Shown in pieces: positions 8,869 to 16,784 of a DNA stretch of 64,000 bases (the first letter of the stretch is position 1; every line of letters starts with the position of its first letter). The translations under genes and the position numbers were made by a program. This DNA comes from Bacteroidota bacterium. Its GTDB lineage: Bacteria; Bacteroidota; Bacteroidia; Chitinophagales; Chitinophagaceae. The stretch is from NCBI GenBank assembly GCA_018266555.1, contig JAFEAF010000014.1, positions 1 to 64,000 of the forward strand, read 5' to 3'. Under the pieces are notes generated by a model that searched no databases, had not been told where the DNA came from, and saw only the letters and a list, made by a program, of their open reading frames with translations.

Positions 8869-9204
8869 ATGCGAACATCAATCCTGATATTAATTATTAC
8901 TTGCTTCTTCTACGGTACCTGCAAAAAAGCCCCCGAGATTTCTGCCTGCATTCAATCTCATATTGAAACTTTTAAAAAATCGCCGTTATGTGATCAAAGC
9001 GCCAGCGTAAAAGAATATCTATTCATGGAAAAAAAGGTTTACGTATTTGATGAAGGAAATTGTTGTTGCGACAGAGCTGCTTCGGTGCTTGACATTAACT
9101 GCAGTAGCTTAGGCATCCTTGGAGGTATTGCAGGAATTACAAAAATTAATGGAGTTGATTTTGCTAGTAATGCTGTTTATATAAAAACACTCTGGAAAAA
9201 TTAA
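8869..9204 (+). CDS. small Cys-rich lipoprotein, DUF6970-like
   Basis: Exported protein of 111 residues. A hydrophobic N-terminus (MRTSILILIITCFFYGTCKK) ends in a Cys that could be lipidated, although YGTC is a poor lipobox. The mature part has CIQSHIETFKKS, then SVKEYLFMEKKVYVFDEGNC and a CCCD cluster, resembling the DUF6970 layout of an amphipathic helix, a beta hairpin (KVYVFD) and paired cysteines. Family assignment is from memory of that layout and is tentative. It converges with the DUF5686 gene only four bases away. A near-match promoter, GTAACTTTACTTTG, lies just upstream. Function unknown. Confidence 0.55.
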   Translation: MRTSILILIITCFFYGTCKKAPEISACIQSHIETFKKSPLCDQSASVKEYLFMEKKVYVFDEGNCCCDRAASVLDINCSSLGILGGIAGITKINGVDFASNAVYIKTLWKN

Positions 9205-9208
9205 TTCC

Positions 9209-11668
9209 TTATTTCCATTTATTCGAATACCGGTCCCAGGTAGTAAGCCCGATTTTAAATTCCACCGGGTTTCTGAATTGATTGGCGGCAGAGCCTACCA
9301 CATAAATTCCCAGTTTAAATTTAGACAATGGATTCAGAGGGAATTTGAAAATCCTTTCCAGGCCAGCGAATATTTCAGCATAATGAAGATTTCTTTCCTG
9401 TGAAATTAAAAAGCCTCCACCGGCGATTTCGTTTAATTTCAGTTTTTTCATAAATGGAATTTTATTGATCAGCGCTCCGTTAAATTCATGTACATAATTG
9501 CCCTGGTAAAATCTTTTAAATACAGGAAACGTGGAATCCAGTGCCTGGAACAATTTATAAGGGTCATGAAAATAAATCGGGTCACCGCGTCGCTGATAGG
9601 TGTAATCAATCAGTCGAAGATCTTTCATATTCGGAAAACTCCCGGTTTTGATTGTATAGGTTGAAACACCCGCTACACCCATATTAATCTTTTGTTGCAT
9701 TCCATATTCGAGGTAATCAAAATTGATTTCGCTTTTGAAAACTCCCGGGATTCCCTTTCGCCAAAGCACATAAAACGTAGGCCATTTGGAACCCAGGATA
9801 ATTTTCTCTTTGGGTTCCCGCATATATTTCTGAAAAGGCGTGAACTCCAATTTTACTTTAGAATAAAACGCATTGTATGCTTTGAAATCCTGGGGCTGAT
9901 TATCCGTAAGAAAATCTCCGAAGATGCTGTCCACTTTTGGATTGATCTTATAGCCCGCAACGGATCGGTTCAATGCGATCTCCAGGTCATTAGAAAGATA
10001 CAGGCCATTTACTAATTCCAATCCATGGCCCAATGTAAAATAATTATCCAGGTAAATATTACTTCGCTTGATCATATTGATCCATGCATCGCCACCATAG
10101 ATATAATTAAAATCACGCCCTGCGGCTACCCGGTAATATCCCCTGTTAAACGGATTATACATCCGTCGCAGATCAAAAGCGCCATTCACATCCTTGTTTC
10201 GAAACCCATAACTCACTTTCATATCCAGCGTTATGTCCTTTCGGGAAGGAAAGATCTTTTTATATAATACATGAATTGATAACCGGCTTCCTCCAAACTG
10301 AAAAGGCAGGAAAATAGTGGTCACCGGCGGCAAAATCCAGGTCCGTTGTTTTTTATGATCATTAATGATCTGGCCAAAAACAAGCATCCGGTTCCAGGTG
10401 ATCTTATTCATGATACGATCCATCGAATCTAAATAAGCTTCTGTGTGCATCACGGTAAACAAACTGTCCCGGTACCTGGAATACAAAAGTTCTTGCCGGG
10501 ATAATGGCTCAGCCCTTACCGAATTCCAGAATGCGCTGTCTTTTTCATAAGCTTGCATGGAAGTGCTGCTTACTTCATTACCAAAATATCCTTTTCTGAA
10601 TTTTTTATTGAGTTCGTAATGGGAATACACAGCTACAGTTTGTCCATAATTTTTACCTGTTTTTGTTTTGCTGTAATAGTCAAACTGCTGGCGGCTCATC
10701 ATCCATGTTGAATCACTTATATTATCAAACTGCTGATTCACTTCAAAAAAATCATACTCAGGAAGATGAGAGGACGGCAAGCGAAAATCTGCTTTTGTGA
10801 CCACCCATGAACTATCTATGATGGTCAATTCTCCCTCTACAGTAGCATTACTCAATAATCTCGGCCTAACGGAAATTGTGTAAATTTTTCTTTTTCCCGT
10901 GCGGTCAATTTTCACCGTTTTAAAACGATAAGCTATCAATCCGCTGTAACTAAGCGGCGATACAAAGGGTATTGCAGAAATAGTAGGAGCCTTTAATAAG
11001 TTATTATAAATATTCAGATCACTTTCCGTAGCGGAGAGATAAAATAAACTCCGTACATCCCCATCTTTCTTCACGCCAAGCCTTTCTTCTTTCATTTGGC
11101 CGTTGCTGTTTTTATCAAACCGGAGAGAAATTTCTGCTAATGACATAGCATTGAAATCCGGTGCATTTTCCATACTGTCTTTATTGCCCTCTTTTTTCCT
11201 TTTACTATAGGATGAATCAACTTGTGAAGCTTTAATATAAACAGAACAGGAATAAGGAGTCGAAGACTGTATAGTCTCTTTGTTCCGGATTACATTCCTG
11301 ATGATTTCTTCGGCACGGTCCCTGGCTTTTACCCGTATCACAACTTCTGATAGATTACTGGAATCCAAATCCATAATAATATCCTGCACCACATCAGCAT
11401 TATTCACCTGGACACTTACCACTTTCGTCTGATACCCAACCATCGTAACCACAAACTCATACTTTCCCCTTTCCAAAGAAAATTCGAAACTGCCGTTATC
11501 TTTAGTAATAATTCCGGAATGCAATTCCCGAACGCCGACACTGGCAAGTGGTAATGGTTCTTTATTTGTATTCAAAACAACACCACTCACTTTAAAATAT
11601 TGAGCCTGCACTTGTGCGGATAACATCATCAACACGATAGGAATAGTAAACCTAAGGCGGCTATTCAT
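9209..11668 (-). CDS. DUF5686 family outer-membrane protein with carboxypeptidase-like domain
   Basis: Large exported protein of 819 residues. A signal peptide (MNSRLRFTIPIVLMM to AQAQ-type end VQAQ) is followed by a carboxypeptidase regulatory-like domain at residues 25-110 (VSGVVLNTNKEPLPLASVGV). The remainder matches the DUF5686 family of Bacteroidota: an AEEIIRNVIRNKE segment, a long beta-rich central region, and a C-terminal barrel-like part ending WDRYSNKWK. The biochemical role of this family is not established; outer-membrane location is likely. It is monocistronic, converging with the small lipoprotein gene and diverging from the structured leader of phoH across a 423-base gap. Confidence 0.85.
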   Translation of the reverse strand: MNSRLRFTIPIVLMMLSAQVQAQYFKVSGVVLNTNKEPLPLASVGVRELHSGIITKDNGSFEFSLERGKYEFVVTMVGYQTKVVSVQVNNADVVQDIIMDLDSSNLSEVVIRVKARDRAEEIIRNVIRNKETIQSSTPYSCSVYIKASQVDSSYSKRKKEGNKDSMENAPDFNAMSLAEISLRFDKNSNGQMKEERLGVKKDGDVRSLFYLSATESDLNIYNNLLKAPTISAIPFVSPLSYSGLIAYRFKTVKIDRTGKRKIYTISVRPRLLSNATVEGELTIIDSSWVVTKADFRLPSSHLPEYDFFEVNQQFDNISDSTWMMSRQQFDYYSKTKTGKNYGQTVAVYSHYELNKKFRKGYFGNEVSSTSMQAYEKDSAFWNSVRAEPLSRQELLYSRYRDSLFTVMHTEAYLDSMDRIMNKITWNRMLVFGQIINDHKKQRTWILPPVTTIFLPFQFGGSRLSIHVLYKKIFPSRKDITLDMKVSYGFRNKDVNGAFDLRRMYNPFNRGYYRVAAGRDFNYIYGGDAWINMIKRSNIYLDNYFTLGHGLELVNGLYLSNDLEIALNRSVAGYKINPKVDSIFGDFLTDNQPQDFKAYNAFYSKVKLEFTPFQKYMREPKEKIILGSKWPTFYVLWRKGIPGVFKSEINFDYLEYGMQQKINMGVAGVSTYTIKTGSFPNMKDLRLIDYTYQRRGDPIYFHDPYKLFQALDSTFPVFKRFYQGNYVHEFNGALINKIPFMKKLKLNEIAGGGFLISQERNLHYAEIFAGLERIFKFPLNPLSKFKLGIYVVGSAANQFRNPVEFKIGLTTWDRYSNKWK

Positions 11669-11919
11669 TTTTCAATGAAAGATTTAGCTGTAAAAATTGC
11701 AATTATTCTATTGGCATTTTCCATTATCATTTTCTTTTGAGATTAATTTAACAAAATTGAGACGAAAGTAGAATACACCCTGTTGTTTCAAATAAATTTT
11801 TATTGCCCGGGTTAGATACATAGAATTTTCTGTTACATGGTTAAACAATTTTTTTTCCTTTCAAATTTCTTTTCACAACTGTGAATAAGTAACTTTAGGT
11901 AATTATAACTTTCATCAGT

Positions 11920-11927
11920 TATATTTG
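11920..11927 (+). promoter_or_regulatory. -7 promoter element of the phoH leader (TATATTTG)
   Basis: Perfect TAnnTTTG. It places transcription initiation at about 11931-11934, exactly where the first hairpin of the structured leader begins. No clear -33 TTG; TTTAGG at 11894-11899 is at the approximate distance. Confidence 0.5.
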
Positions 11928-11930
11928 AAT

Positions 11931-12080
11931 ACCACTTCGTAAAAACTGAGTGGTAAAAAAGGAAGGGAAGCTTCTGTACAGGAACTCAGAAGACGCAGTA
12001 ATAATCCGGGTACCCCTTCGCCGGCTTTGTGAACAGGTTTGAATCCGTCCACCATTAAATTCAACGGATCGGCCAGCTAA
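11931..12080 (+). ncRNA. structured leader or small RNA upstream of phoH
   Basis: About 150 bases that are visibly richer in G and C than the AT-rich spacer before them and can form several exact helices. These are ACCACT/AGTGGT (11931-11936 with 11949-11954), GAAGGG/CCCTTC (11962-11967 with 12014-12019), CTTCTG/CAGAAG (11971-11976 with 11987-11992), and ATCCGT/ACGGAT (12043-12048 with 12064-12069) flanked by GCCG/CGGC (12020-12023 with 12070-12073). A second copy of AATCCG at 12003-12008 could compete for the CGGAT strand, giving mutually exclusive folds. A -7 element sits immediately upstream and phoH starts 12 bases after the region. It could be a cis-acting leader or a separate RNA such as a divergent 6S RNA. 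Pairing was done by eye, without energies or comparative support; I do not recognise a known family. Confidence 0.5.
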
Positions 12081-12091
12081 ATTGAAAAGCA

Positions 12092-13090
12092 TTGACAGAA
12101 ACGATTATTAACCTCGAAACCGTTAACCCTATCGAGTTCTTCGGAGTGAATAATGGAAAACTCGACATTCTCAAAAAAAAATTTCCGCTGCTCAAAATTC
12201 TTTCCCGGGGTACGCAGATTAAACTCAGCGGCGCACCGGAACAGGTAGAAACTGCCAAAGAAAAAATTGAACTCGTGGTGCAGTACCTGGAACGGAACGG
12301 GCACATGAGTGAAAATTATTTTGAACAAATTCTTGGCGGAGATGATGCCGAGACGGTTGACCACTTTGTAGAACGCAATCCCAATGACATCCTGGTGTTT
12401 GGGCCTAATGGCAAAACTGTTCGTGCCAGAACAGCCAACCAAAAAAGATTGGTGCAGATGGCAGAACGTAATGATATCGTTTTTGCTATCGGTCCGGCAG
12501 GTACCGGAAAAACTTACACGGCTGTTGCCCTGGCAGTAAGGGCGTTGAAAAATAAACAGGTAAAAAAAATTATTCTCACCCGCCCGGCAGTGGAAGCAGG
12601 TGAAAGTTTAGGTTTCCTGCCCGGAGATTTGAAAGAAAAAATTGATCCGTACCTGCGCCCTTTATATGATGCATTGGATGATATGATCCCTGCAGACAAA
12701 CTCGGATACTATATGAGTACACGGGTTATCGAAATTGCCCCGCTGGCTTATATGCGTGGCCGCACTTTGGACAATGCATTTATTATTTTGGATGAAGCGC
12801 AAAATGCCACCGATCTGCAATTAAAAATGTTTTTAACCCGCATCGGTGCTAATGCCAAAGCAATCATCACCGGCGATATCACACAAGTGGATCTGCCGAG
12901 GAATCAGAAAAGCGGGTTACAAACCGCAGCCCGGATTTTAAAAAATATAGATGGTATCGCACATATTGAGTTAGATGAAGATGATGTAGTGAGACACCGC
13001 TTAGTAAAAGCAATATTAAGAGCTTATGAAAAGGAAAGAAAAGAGTATTCAAAAGAACCGTCTCCGGGAGAAGAGCAAAGGAAGCATTAA
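12092..13090 (+). CDS. phoH: PhoH family ATPase
   Basis: Cytosolic P-loop ATPase of the PhoH (YbeZ) family, linked to RNA metabolism and phosphate or stress response. The start is TTG: an in-frame TGA lies three codons upstream and the resulting TETIINLETVNPIEFFGV matches the usual N-terminus. Residues 1-75 form a KH-like segment, then comes the PhoH ATPase with Walker A GPAGTGKT near residue 134, EAGESLGFLPGDLKEKI, and Walker B FIILDEAQN near 230, then GDITQVDLP. The length of 332 is normal. A structured RNA region ends just before the start codon, suggesting post-transcriptional control. ybeY and other usual partners are not adjacent. Confidence 0.92.
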   Translation: MTETIINLETVNPIEFFGVNNGKLDILKKKFPLLKILSRGTQIKLSGAPEQVETAKEKIELVVQYLERNGHMSENYFEQILGGDDAETVDHFVERNPNDILVFGPNGKTVRARTANQKRLVQMAERNDIVFAIGPAGTGKTYTAVALAVRALKNKQVKKIILTRPAVEAGESLGFLPGDLKEKIDPYLRPLYDALDDMIPADKLGYYMSTRVIEIAPLAYMRGRTLDNAFIILDEAQNATDLQLKMFLTRIGANAKAIITGDITQVDLPRNQKSGLQTAARILKNIDGIAHIELDEDDVVRHRLVKAILRAYEKERKEYSKEPSPGEEQRKH

Positions 13091-13120
13091 CACTCACAAA
13101 AGATTCTGTAAATTGCAGGA

Positions 13121-13576
13121 ATGAAAAAGAAAAACTACTTGCTCTTTTTATTCCTGCTTTTCTTTGCAGCGGGATGCAGTAATAATTCTGAAAACGGGAA
13201 AAAACCAGAAAATGATATAGATGCTGCGAGAGATTTTATCCGGGCAGCACTGGACGGCAAATTTGACCAGGCAAAATCTTATATGCTCCTTGATTCTTCA
13301 AACCTCCAATTTCTTGATGCGGTAGAACGCAATTATAAAAAGCTGGATGAAGCCACTAAAGAAGGATATCGGGAAGCTTCCATTAATATTCACCTGGTAG
13401 ATCCTGTAAATGATTCCACAACAGTAATCATTTATTCCAACTCCTTTAAAAATGATAATGATACCCTTCGAGTATTGAAAACGAACCAGCAATGGGAAGT
13501 GGACCTGAAATATATTTTTGAACACGACAGGGATACGCTTCTCAATAAGATAAATAGAATAGACACGGTACAATGA
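13121..13576 (+). CDS. small lipoprotein, DUF4878/NTF2-like
   Basis: Lipoprotein of 151 residues. The signal peptide MKKKNYLLFLFLLFFAAGCS has a good lipobox (AAGC). After a short Asn/Lys-rich linker the protein reads DAARDFIRAALDGKFDQAKSYM, then a beta-rich part ending QQWEVDLKYIFEHD. This one-long-helix plus curved-sheet layout matches DUF4878-type NTF2-like lipoproteins, which are thought to be envelope-associated. It starts 30 bases after phoH and overlaps crcB by four bases (ATGA), so translation of the two is probably coupled. A link to fluoride export is only suggested by position. Confidence 0.68.
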   Translation: MKKKNYLLFLFLLFFAAGCSNNSENGKKPENDIDAARDFIRAALDGKFDQAKSYMLLDSSNLQFLDAVERNYKKLDEATKEGYREASINIHLVDPVNDSTTVIIYSNSFKNDNDTLRVLKTNQQWEVDLKYIFEHDRDTLLNKINRIDTVQ

Positions 13577-13950
13577 TCAAGAATATTTTACTGATAGGGC
13601 TGGGTGGAGGTATCGGCAGTATAGCCCGTTATTTTTGTCAAAAATGGGTCGCAGAAAATATTCAGCATCCTTTTCCCTGGGGAACTTTTGCTGTAAATGT
13701 TGCGGGTTGTTTTTTGATCGGCATTATTTATGCAATTGCTGAAAGAACTACAGTATTAGCCCCTCAAATACGATTGTTGCTCATTACAGGCTTTTGCGGA
13801 GGTTTCACCACTTTTTCTACGTTTGCATTTGAGAATATGAATTTGCTGCGAAATGGAGATATGACATATATGCTGCTTTATACTCTTGCCAGTGTTGTAC
13901 TCGGTATTGCAGCAGTGTTTGCAGGAATTGGTTTGATCAAAATATTATAA
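13573..13950 (+). CDS. crcB: fluoride exporter CrcB/Fluc
   Basis: Fluoride-specific channel of the inner membrane, which works as an antiparallel homodimer to let F- leave the cell. The 125-residue protein has the four-helix layout and the family motifs GGGIGSIARYF near residue 10, WGTFAVNVAGCFLIG with the pore Asn, and GFCGGFTTFSTFAFE with the phenylalanines and Thr/Ser track of the fluoride path. It overlaps the preceding lipoprotein stop by four bases and is followed two bases later by a DUF190 gene. I saw no crcB riboswitch before it, as expected for an internal operon gene. Confidence 0.94.
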   Translation: MIKNILLIGLGGGIGSIARYFCQKWVAENIQHPFPWGTFAVNVAGCFLIGIIYAIAERTTVLAPQIRLLLITGFCGGFTTFSTFAFENMNLLRNGDMTYMLLYTLASVVLGIAAVFAGIGLIKIL

Positions 13951-13951
13951 A

Positions 13952-14299
13952 ATGGAACTGCAGGGACAATCCAAGCTATTAAGAATTTTTCTGGGCGAAG
14001 CAGACCGCATCGGTCATCGTATGCTCTATGAAGAAATACTTATGGCTGCCAAAGAAAAAGGAATGGCCGGTGGAACTGTGTTAAAAGGAGTCATGTCCTT
14101 TGGAGCCAGTACCCGCATTCACAGAGCACGGCTCATTGAGCTTTCAGAAGATATGCCCATTGTAGTAGAAATAGTTGATACTGCAGAAAAAATTGATGAT
14201 TTTATTAAAACAGTTAATCATCTGTTCGATGAATGTGGCCGGGGCGGGATGATTACAGTGGAAAAAGTGGATGTGCTTTATTATAAAGGAAAAAAGTAA
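13952..14299 (+). CDS. DUF190 (PII-like fold) protein
   Basis: Soluble 115-residue protein of the DUF190 family, which has a PII-like ferredoxin fold and is repeatedly found beside crcB. Recognisable parts are KLLRIFLGEADRIGHRMLYEE at the start, the GMAGGTVLKGVMSFGAS loop region and the C-terminal strand GMITVEKVDVLYY. By analogy with PII proteins it could bind a nucleotide and gate a membrane partner, here CrcB, but that is inference. It begins two bases after the crcB stop and is clearly co-transcribed. No signal peptide or membrane segment is present. Confidence 0.87.
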   Translation: MELQGQSKLLRIFLGEADRIGHRMLYEEILMAAKEKGMAGGTVLKGVMSFGASTRIHRARLIELSEDMPIVVEIVDTAEKIDDFIKTVNHLFDECGRGGMITVEKVDVLYYKGKK

Positions 14300-14444
14300 G
14301 ATCATTTATTGAAATGGATATTTCCTTTGCAGCCGGTAAATATTAACTACATTAAAAAGTATTACTCTTTCTTCTGCTTAATTTTATCTTCCCTTATGTA
14401 GAATAAATCTGTATTGTTTGCCCCAATAGAACATCCAGAACCAA

Positions 14445-14452
14445 TACCTTTG
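14445..14452 (+). promoter_or_regulatory. -7 promoter element of ppa (TACCTTTG)
   Basis: Perfect TAnnTTTG 16 bases before the ppa start. TTG at 14418-14420 is a possible -33 element, with a spacer of 24 bases that is a little long. Confidence 0.5.
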
Positions 14453-14468
14453 TAATTATAACTTACCT

Positions 14469-15020
14469 ATGCTTACTGTCCATCATCCCTGGCATGGCGT
14501 TCATTATGGCGATAAAGCTCCGCTTATTGTGAATGCATTGATTGAAATCCCGCAGGGTTCCCGTGCAAAATATGAAGTAGATAAAGCCAGCGGTCTTCTG
14601 AAATTAGACCGGGTGATCTATTCTTCATTCCATTATCCTGTTAACTATGGTTTTATTCCCCAAACTTTGGGCAAAGACAATGACCCGTTGGACATCCTGG
14701 TGCTTTGTTCACAATCCATACAGCCGCTTTGTCTTGTAGAAGCCAATGTGATTGGGAATATGCAGATGATTGACAATGGAGTTCCGGATGATAAGATCAT
14801 TGCCGTAGCTGCAAAAGATCCTTCGATCAATCATTATACCCGGACAGAAGATCTGCCACAACATTTTTTGCTGGAACTGAGAAATTTCTTTGAACAATAT
14901 AAAGTACTGGAAAATAAAATAGTGGAGATTGATAATTTTCAGGACCAATCAGAAGCTATAAAAATTATTGAGGAAGCTATAAAATATTATTCTGAATATT
15001 TCAAGGTATCCAAAAAGTAA
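14469..15020 (+). CDS. ppa: inorganic pyrophosphatase
   Basis: Soluble family I pyrophosphatase that hydrolyses PPi to two phosphates, pulling biosynthetic reactions forward; cytosolic. The 183-residue protein has EIPQGSRAKYEVDK (active-site Glu, Arg and Lys) near residue 28, HYPVNYGFIPQT, and the signature DNDPLDILVL near residue 70 with three metal-binding aspartates, followed by AVAAKDP and a Lys-rich C-terminus. It has its own promoter match and lies 169 bases after DUF190. Family I pyrophosphatase is classically inhibited by fluoride, so its place beside crcB may be meaningful. Secure assignment. Confidence 0.95.
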   Translation: MLTVHHPWHGVHYGDKAPLIVNALIEIPQGSRAKYEVDKASGLLKLDRVIYSSFHYPVNYGFIPQTLGKDNDPLDILVLCSQSIQPLCLVEANVIGNMQMIDNGVPDDKIIAVAAKDPSINHYTRTEDLPQHFLLELRNFFEQYKVLENKIVEIDNFQDQSEAIKIIEEAIKYYSEYFKVSKK

Positions 15021-15081
15021 TATTCAATATATTTAATAAAAAAAACGAACTTCCTTCAACAGGATTTTTTAAAACCAACTG

Positions 15082-15921
15082 ATGACGATACTTACATTTA
15101 CGCTAATTATTTTTTTGGGTTCTTTGTTAGCCGGCCTACTCGGATCTTTGACGGGACTCGGCGGCGGTATTGTCATTATCCCGATGCTATCTCTCGCTTT
15201 TGGAATTGATATCCGGTATGCCATTGGTACTTCTATTGTTGCTGTTATTGCCACTTCATCCGGCGCTGCGGCTGCTTATGTAAAAGAAGGCATCACAAAT
15301 ATCCGGCTCGGAATGTTTTTAGAAATTGCCACAACAATCGGCGCTATTGTCGGTGCATTTCTTGCCGTATATGCGCCCACCCATCTCATCGCTATTATTT
15401 TTGGTGTCATCCTGATTTTTTCGGCTATTCTTTCTTTTCAGAAAAAAAATCAGCAGTTAAAAAATGAGCCTGCCAAAGGATGGGTGAAAAAATTAAAATT
15501 AAACAGTACCTATCCTGATATTAATGGCAATAAAATAAGCTATTCGGTTCACAAAATTGCAGGTGGCTTTGTAATGATGTGGGTGGCCGGAATATTATCC
15601 GGTTTATTAGGAATCGGATCCGGTGCTTTGAAAGTTCTGGCCATGGATAATATCATGCGGATACCTTTCAAAGTCTCTACCACCACCAGTAATTTCATGA
15701 TTGGAGTAACGGCGGCAACCAGCGCCGTTGTTTATTTTCAAAGAGGTTATATTGATCCCGGGCTTTGCCTTCCCGTTACGTTGGGTGTATTGGCAGGGGC
15801 TTTAGTGGGATCCCAGCTGCTTACTAAATCACAGACCAAGGGGCTGAGGATTGTCTTTGCCGTTGTCATTACCATTCTCGCCATTGAAATGATCTATAAC
15901 GGCGCAACACACAGGCTTTAA
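15082..15921 (+). CDS. TauE/SafE (TSUP) family anion exporter
   Basis: Inner-membrane transporter of 279 residues from the TSUP family, which move sulfite, sulfonates or organosulfur anions. Two homologous halves are visible. The first half has GSLLAGLLGSLTGLGGGIVIIPML near residue 10, the second VAGILSGLLGIGSGALKVLAMD near residue 170, and about eight hydrophobic helices are present. A soluble loop with Lys-rich sequence joins the halves around residue 120-150. It is the first gene of a three-gene operon with DUF1634 and a half-length TSUP protein. The substrate is not predictable; no sulfur genes are nearby. Confidence 0.88.
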   Translation: MTILTFTLIIFLGSLLAGLLGSLTGLGGGIVIIPMLSLAFGIDIRYAIGTSIVAVIATSSGAAAAYVKEGITNIRLGMFLEIATTIGAIVGAFLAVYAPTHLIAIIFGVILIFSAILSFQKKNQQLKNEPAKGWVKKLKLNSTYPDINGNKISYSVHKIAGGFVMMWVAGILSGLLGIGSGALKVLAMDNIMRIPFKVSTTTSNFMIGVTAATSAVVYFQRGYIDPGLCLPVTLGVLAGALVGSQLLTKSQTKGLRIVFAVVITILAIEMIYNGATHRL

Positions 15922-15937
15922 AAAAAATTAAACCACA

Positions 15938-16321
15938 ATGAAAAATTACTGGCAGGATAAAGATATTGAAGTGACATTAGGTAATTTACTTCGTTGGGGC
16001 GTTATGCTTTCATCTATCATTGTATTGATCGGCGGCATTATTTACCTGGCTCATTATGGTGGAACAAGGCCTGACTATAAAACCTTTCACGGATTATTGG
16101 AGCCCTATCACAGTTTAGCCACTATTTTTTCAGGAGTAAAAAAATTAAAGGGAGAAGCAATTATTCAATTAGGTGTGGTCATTTTGATTGCCACCCCTGT
16201 TGCAAGAATTATTTTTTCCATCTTCGGTTTTATCCGGGAGAAAGATATTTTATATATTTTCATTGCATTAATTGTGCTGGGTATTATTGTCACCAGTATG
16301 TCCTTAGGACTTAAAGGATAA
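15938..16321 (+). CDS. DUF1634 membrane protein
   Basis: Inner-membrane protein of 127 residues with three hydrophobic helices, near residues 19-40, 73-95 and 103-124. The opening KDIEVTLGNLLRWGVMLSS, then GGTRPDYKTFHG and the central segment LGVVILIATPVARIIFSIFG are typical of DUF1634. This family is known mainly from its constant association with TauE/SafE genes. It lies 16 bases after the full-length transporter and 49 bases before the half-length one. An accessory or stabilising subunit role is likely but unproven. Confidence 0.88.
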   Translation: MKNYWQDKDIEVTLGNLLRWGVMLSSIIVLIGGIIYLAHYGGTRPDYKTFHGLLEPYHSLATIFSGVKKLKGEAIIQLGVVILIATPVARIIFSIFGFIREKDILYIFIALIVLGIIVTSMSLGLKG

Positions 16322-16370
16322 ACAGACATATCGGAGCAAATCTGGTAATCACTAAGTAACATTTTATACT

Positions 16371-16772
16371 ATGAGTGTTCAGGCGGTTTTGTTATTATTA
16401 CTGATCGGCTTGCTTGCCGGAGTATTAAGCGGGTTAATCGGGTTGGGTGGTGGCATTATCATAGTACCTGCGCTGATCTATTTTATGTCATATAACCAGT
16501 TTCAGGCCCAGGGAACTTCCTTGGGAGTATTATTGCTACCGGTAGGGATTTTAGCAGTCATCAACTATTATAATAAGGGATTTATTGAGGTAAAAGCTGT
16601 AGCTGTAATCAGTGTCGCATTTATTATTGGGGGCTGGCTTGGAAGCAAACTCGCCCTGCAATTATCACAGGAAACAGTTAAAAAAATATTTGCACTCATT
16701 CTTATTTATACTGCATTCAAAATGCTGAGCTGGGATGTATTCGTTTACAAATGGATCAAAAATATTTTTTAA
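16371..16772 (+). CDS. half-length TauE/SafE (TSUP) protein
   Basis: Membrane protein of 133 residues that covers a single TSUP repeat: GLLAGVLSGLIGLGGGIIIVPAL near residue 12, four hydrophobic helices, and the family-like end LILIYTAFKMLSWD. It is not a fragment made by frameshift: a proper start and stop are present and no second half follows. A single-repeat transporter must assemble at least as a dimer, or pair with the full-length paralogue two genes upstream. It closes the TSUP-DUF1634-TSUP operon; the next gene starts 12 bases later and could be co-transcribed. Confidence 0.82.
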   Translation: MSVQAVLLLLLIGLLAGVLSGLIGLGGGIIIVPALIYFMSYNQFQAQGTSLGVLLLPVGILAVINYYNKGFIEVKAVAVISVAFIIGGWLGSKLALQLSQETVKKIFALILIYTAFKMLSWDVFVYKWIKNIF

Positions 16773-16784
16773 GAAACCTGCCTG

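Noticed and set aside
11960..12000. SRP RNA domain IV, suggested by GGAAGGGAAGC
   Set aside because: The required CAGG...GGAAGGAAGCAGCC arrangement and pairing are absent.
12036..12054. tRNA T-arm or tmRNA 3' end: GGTTTGAATCC followed by CCACCA
   Set aside because: The 5-bp stem that would close this loop does not pair, and no D or anticodon arm precedes it.
13400..13580. fluoride riboswitch before crcB
   Set aside because: No GGNGAUGGNGUUCC-type element was seen; crcB is an internal operon gene.
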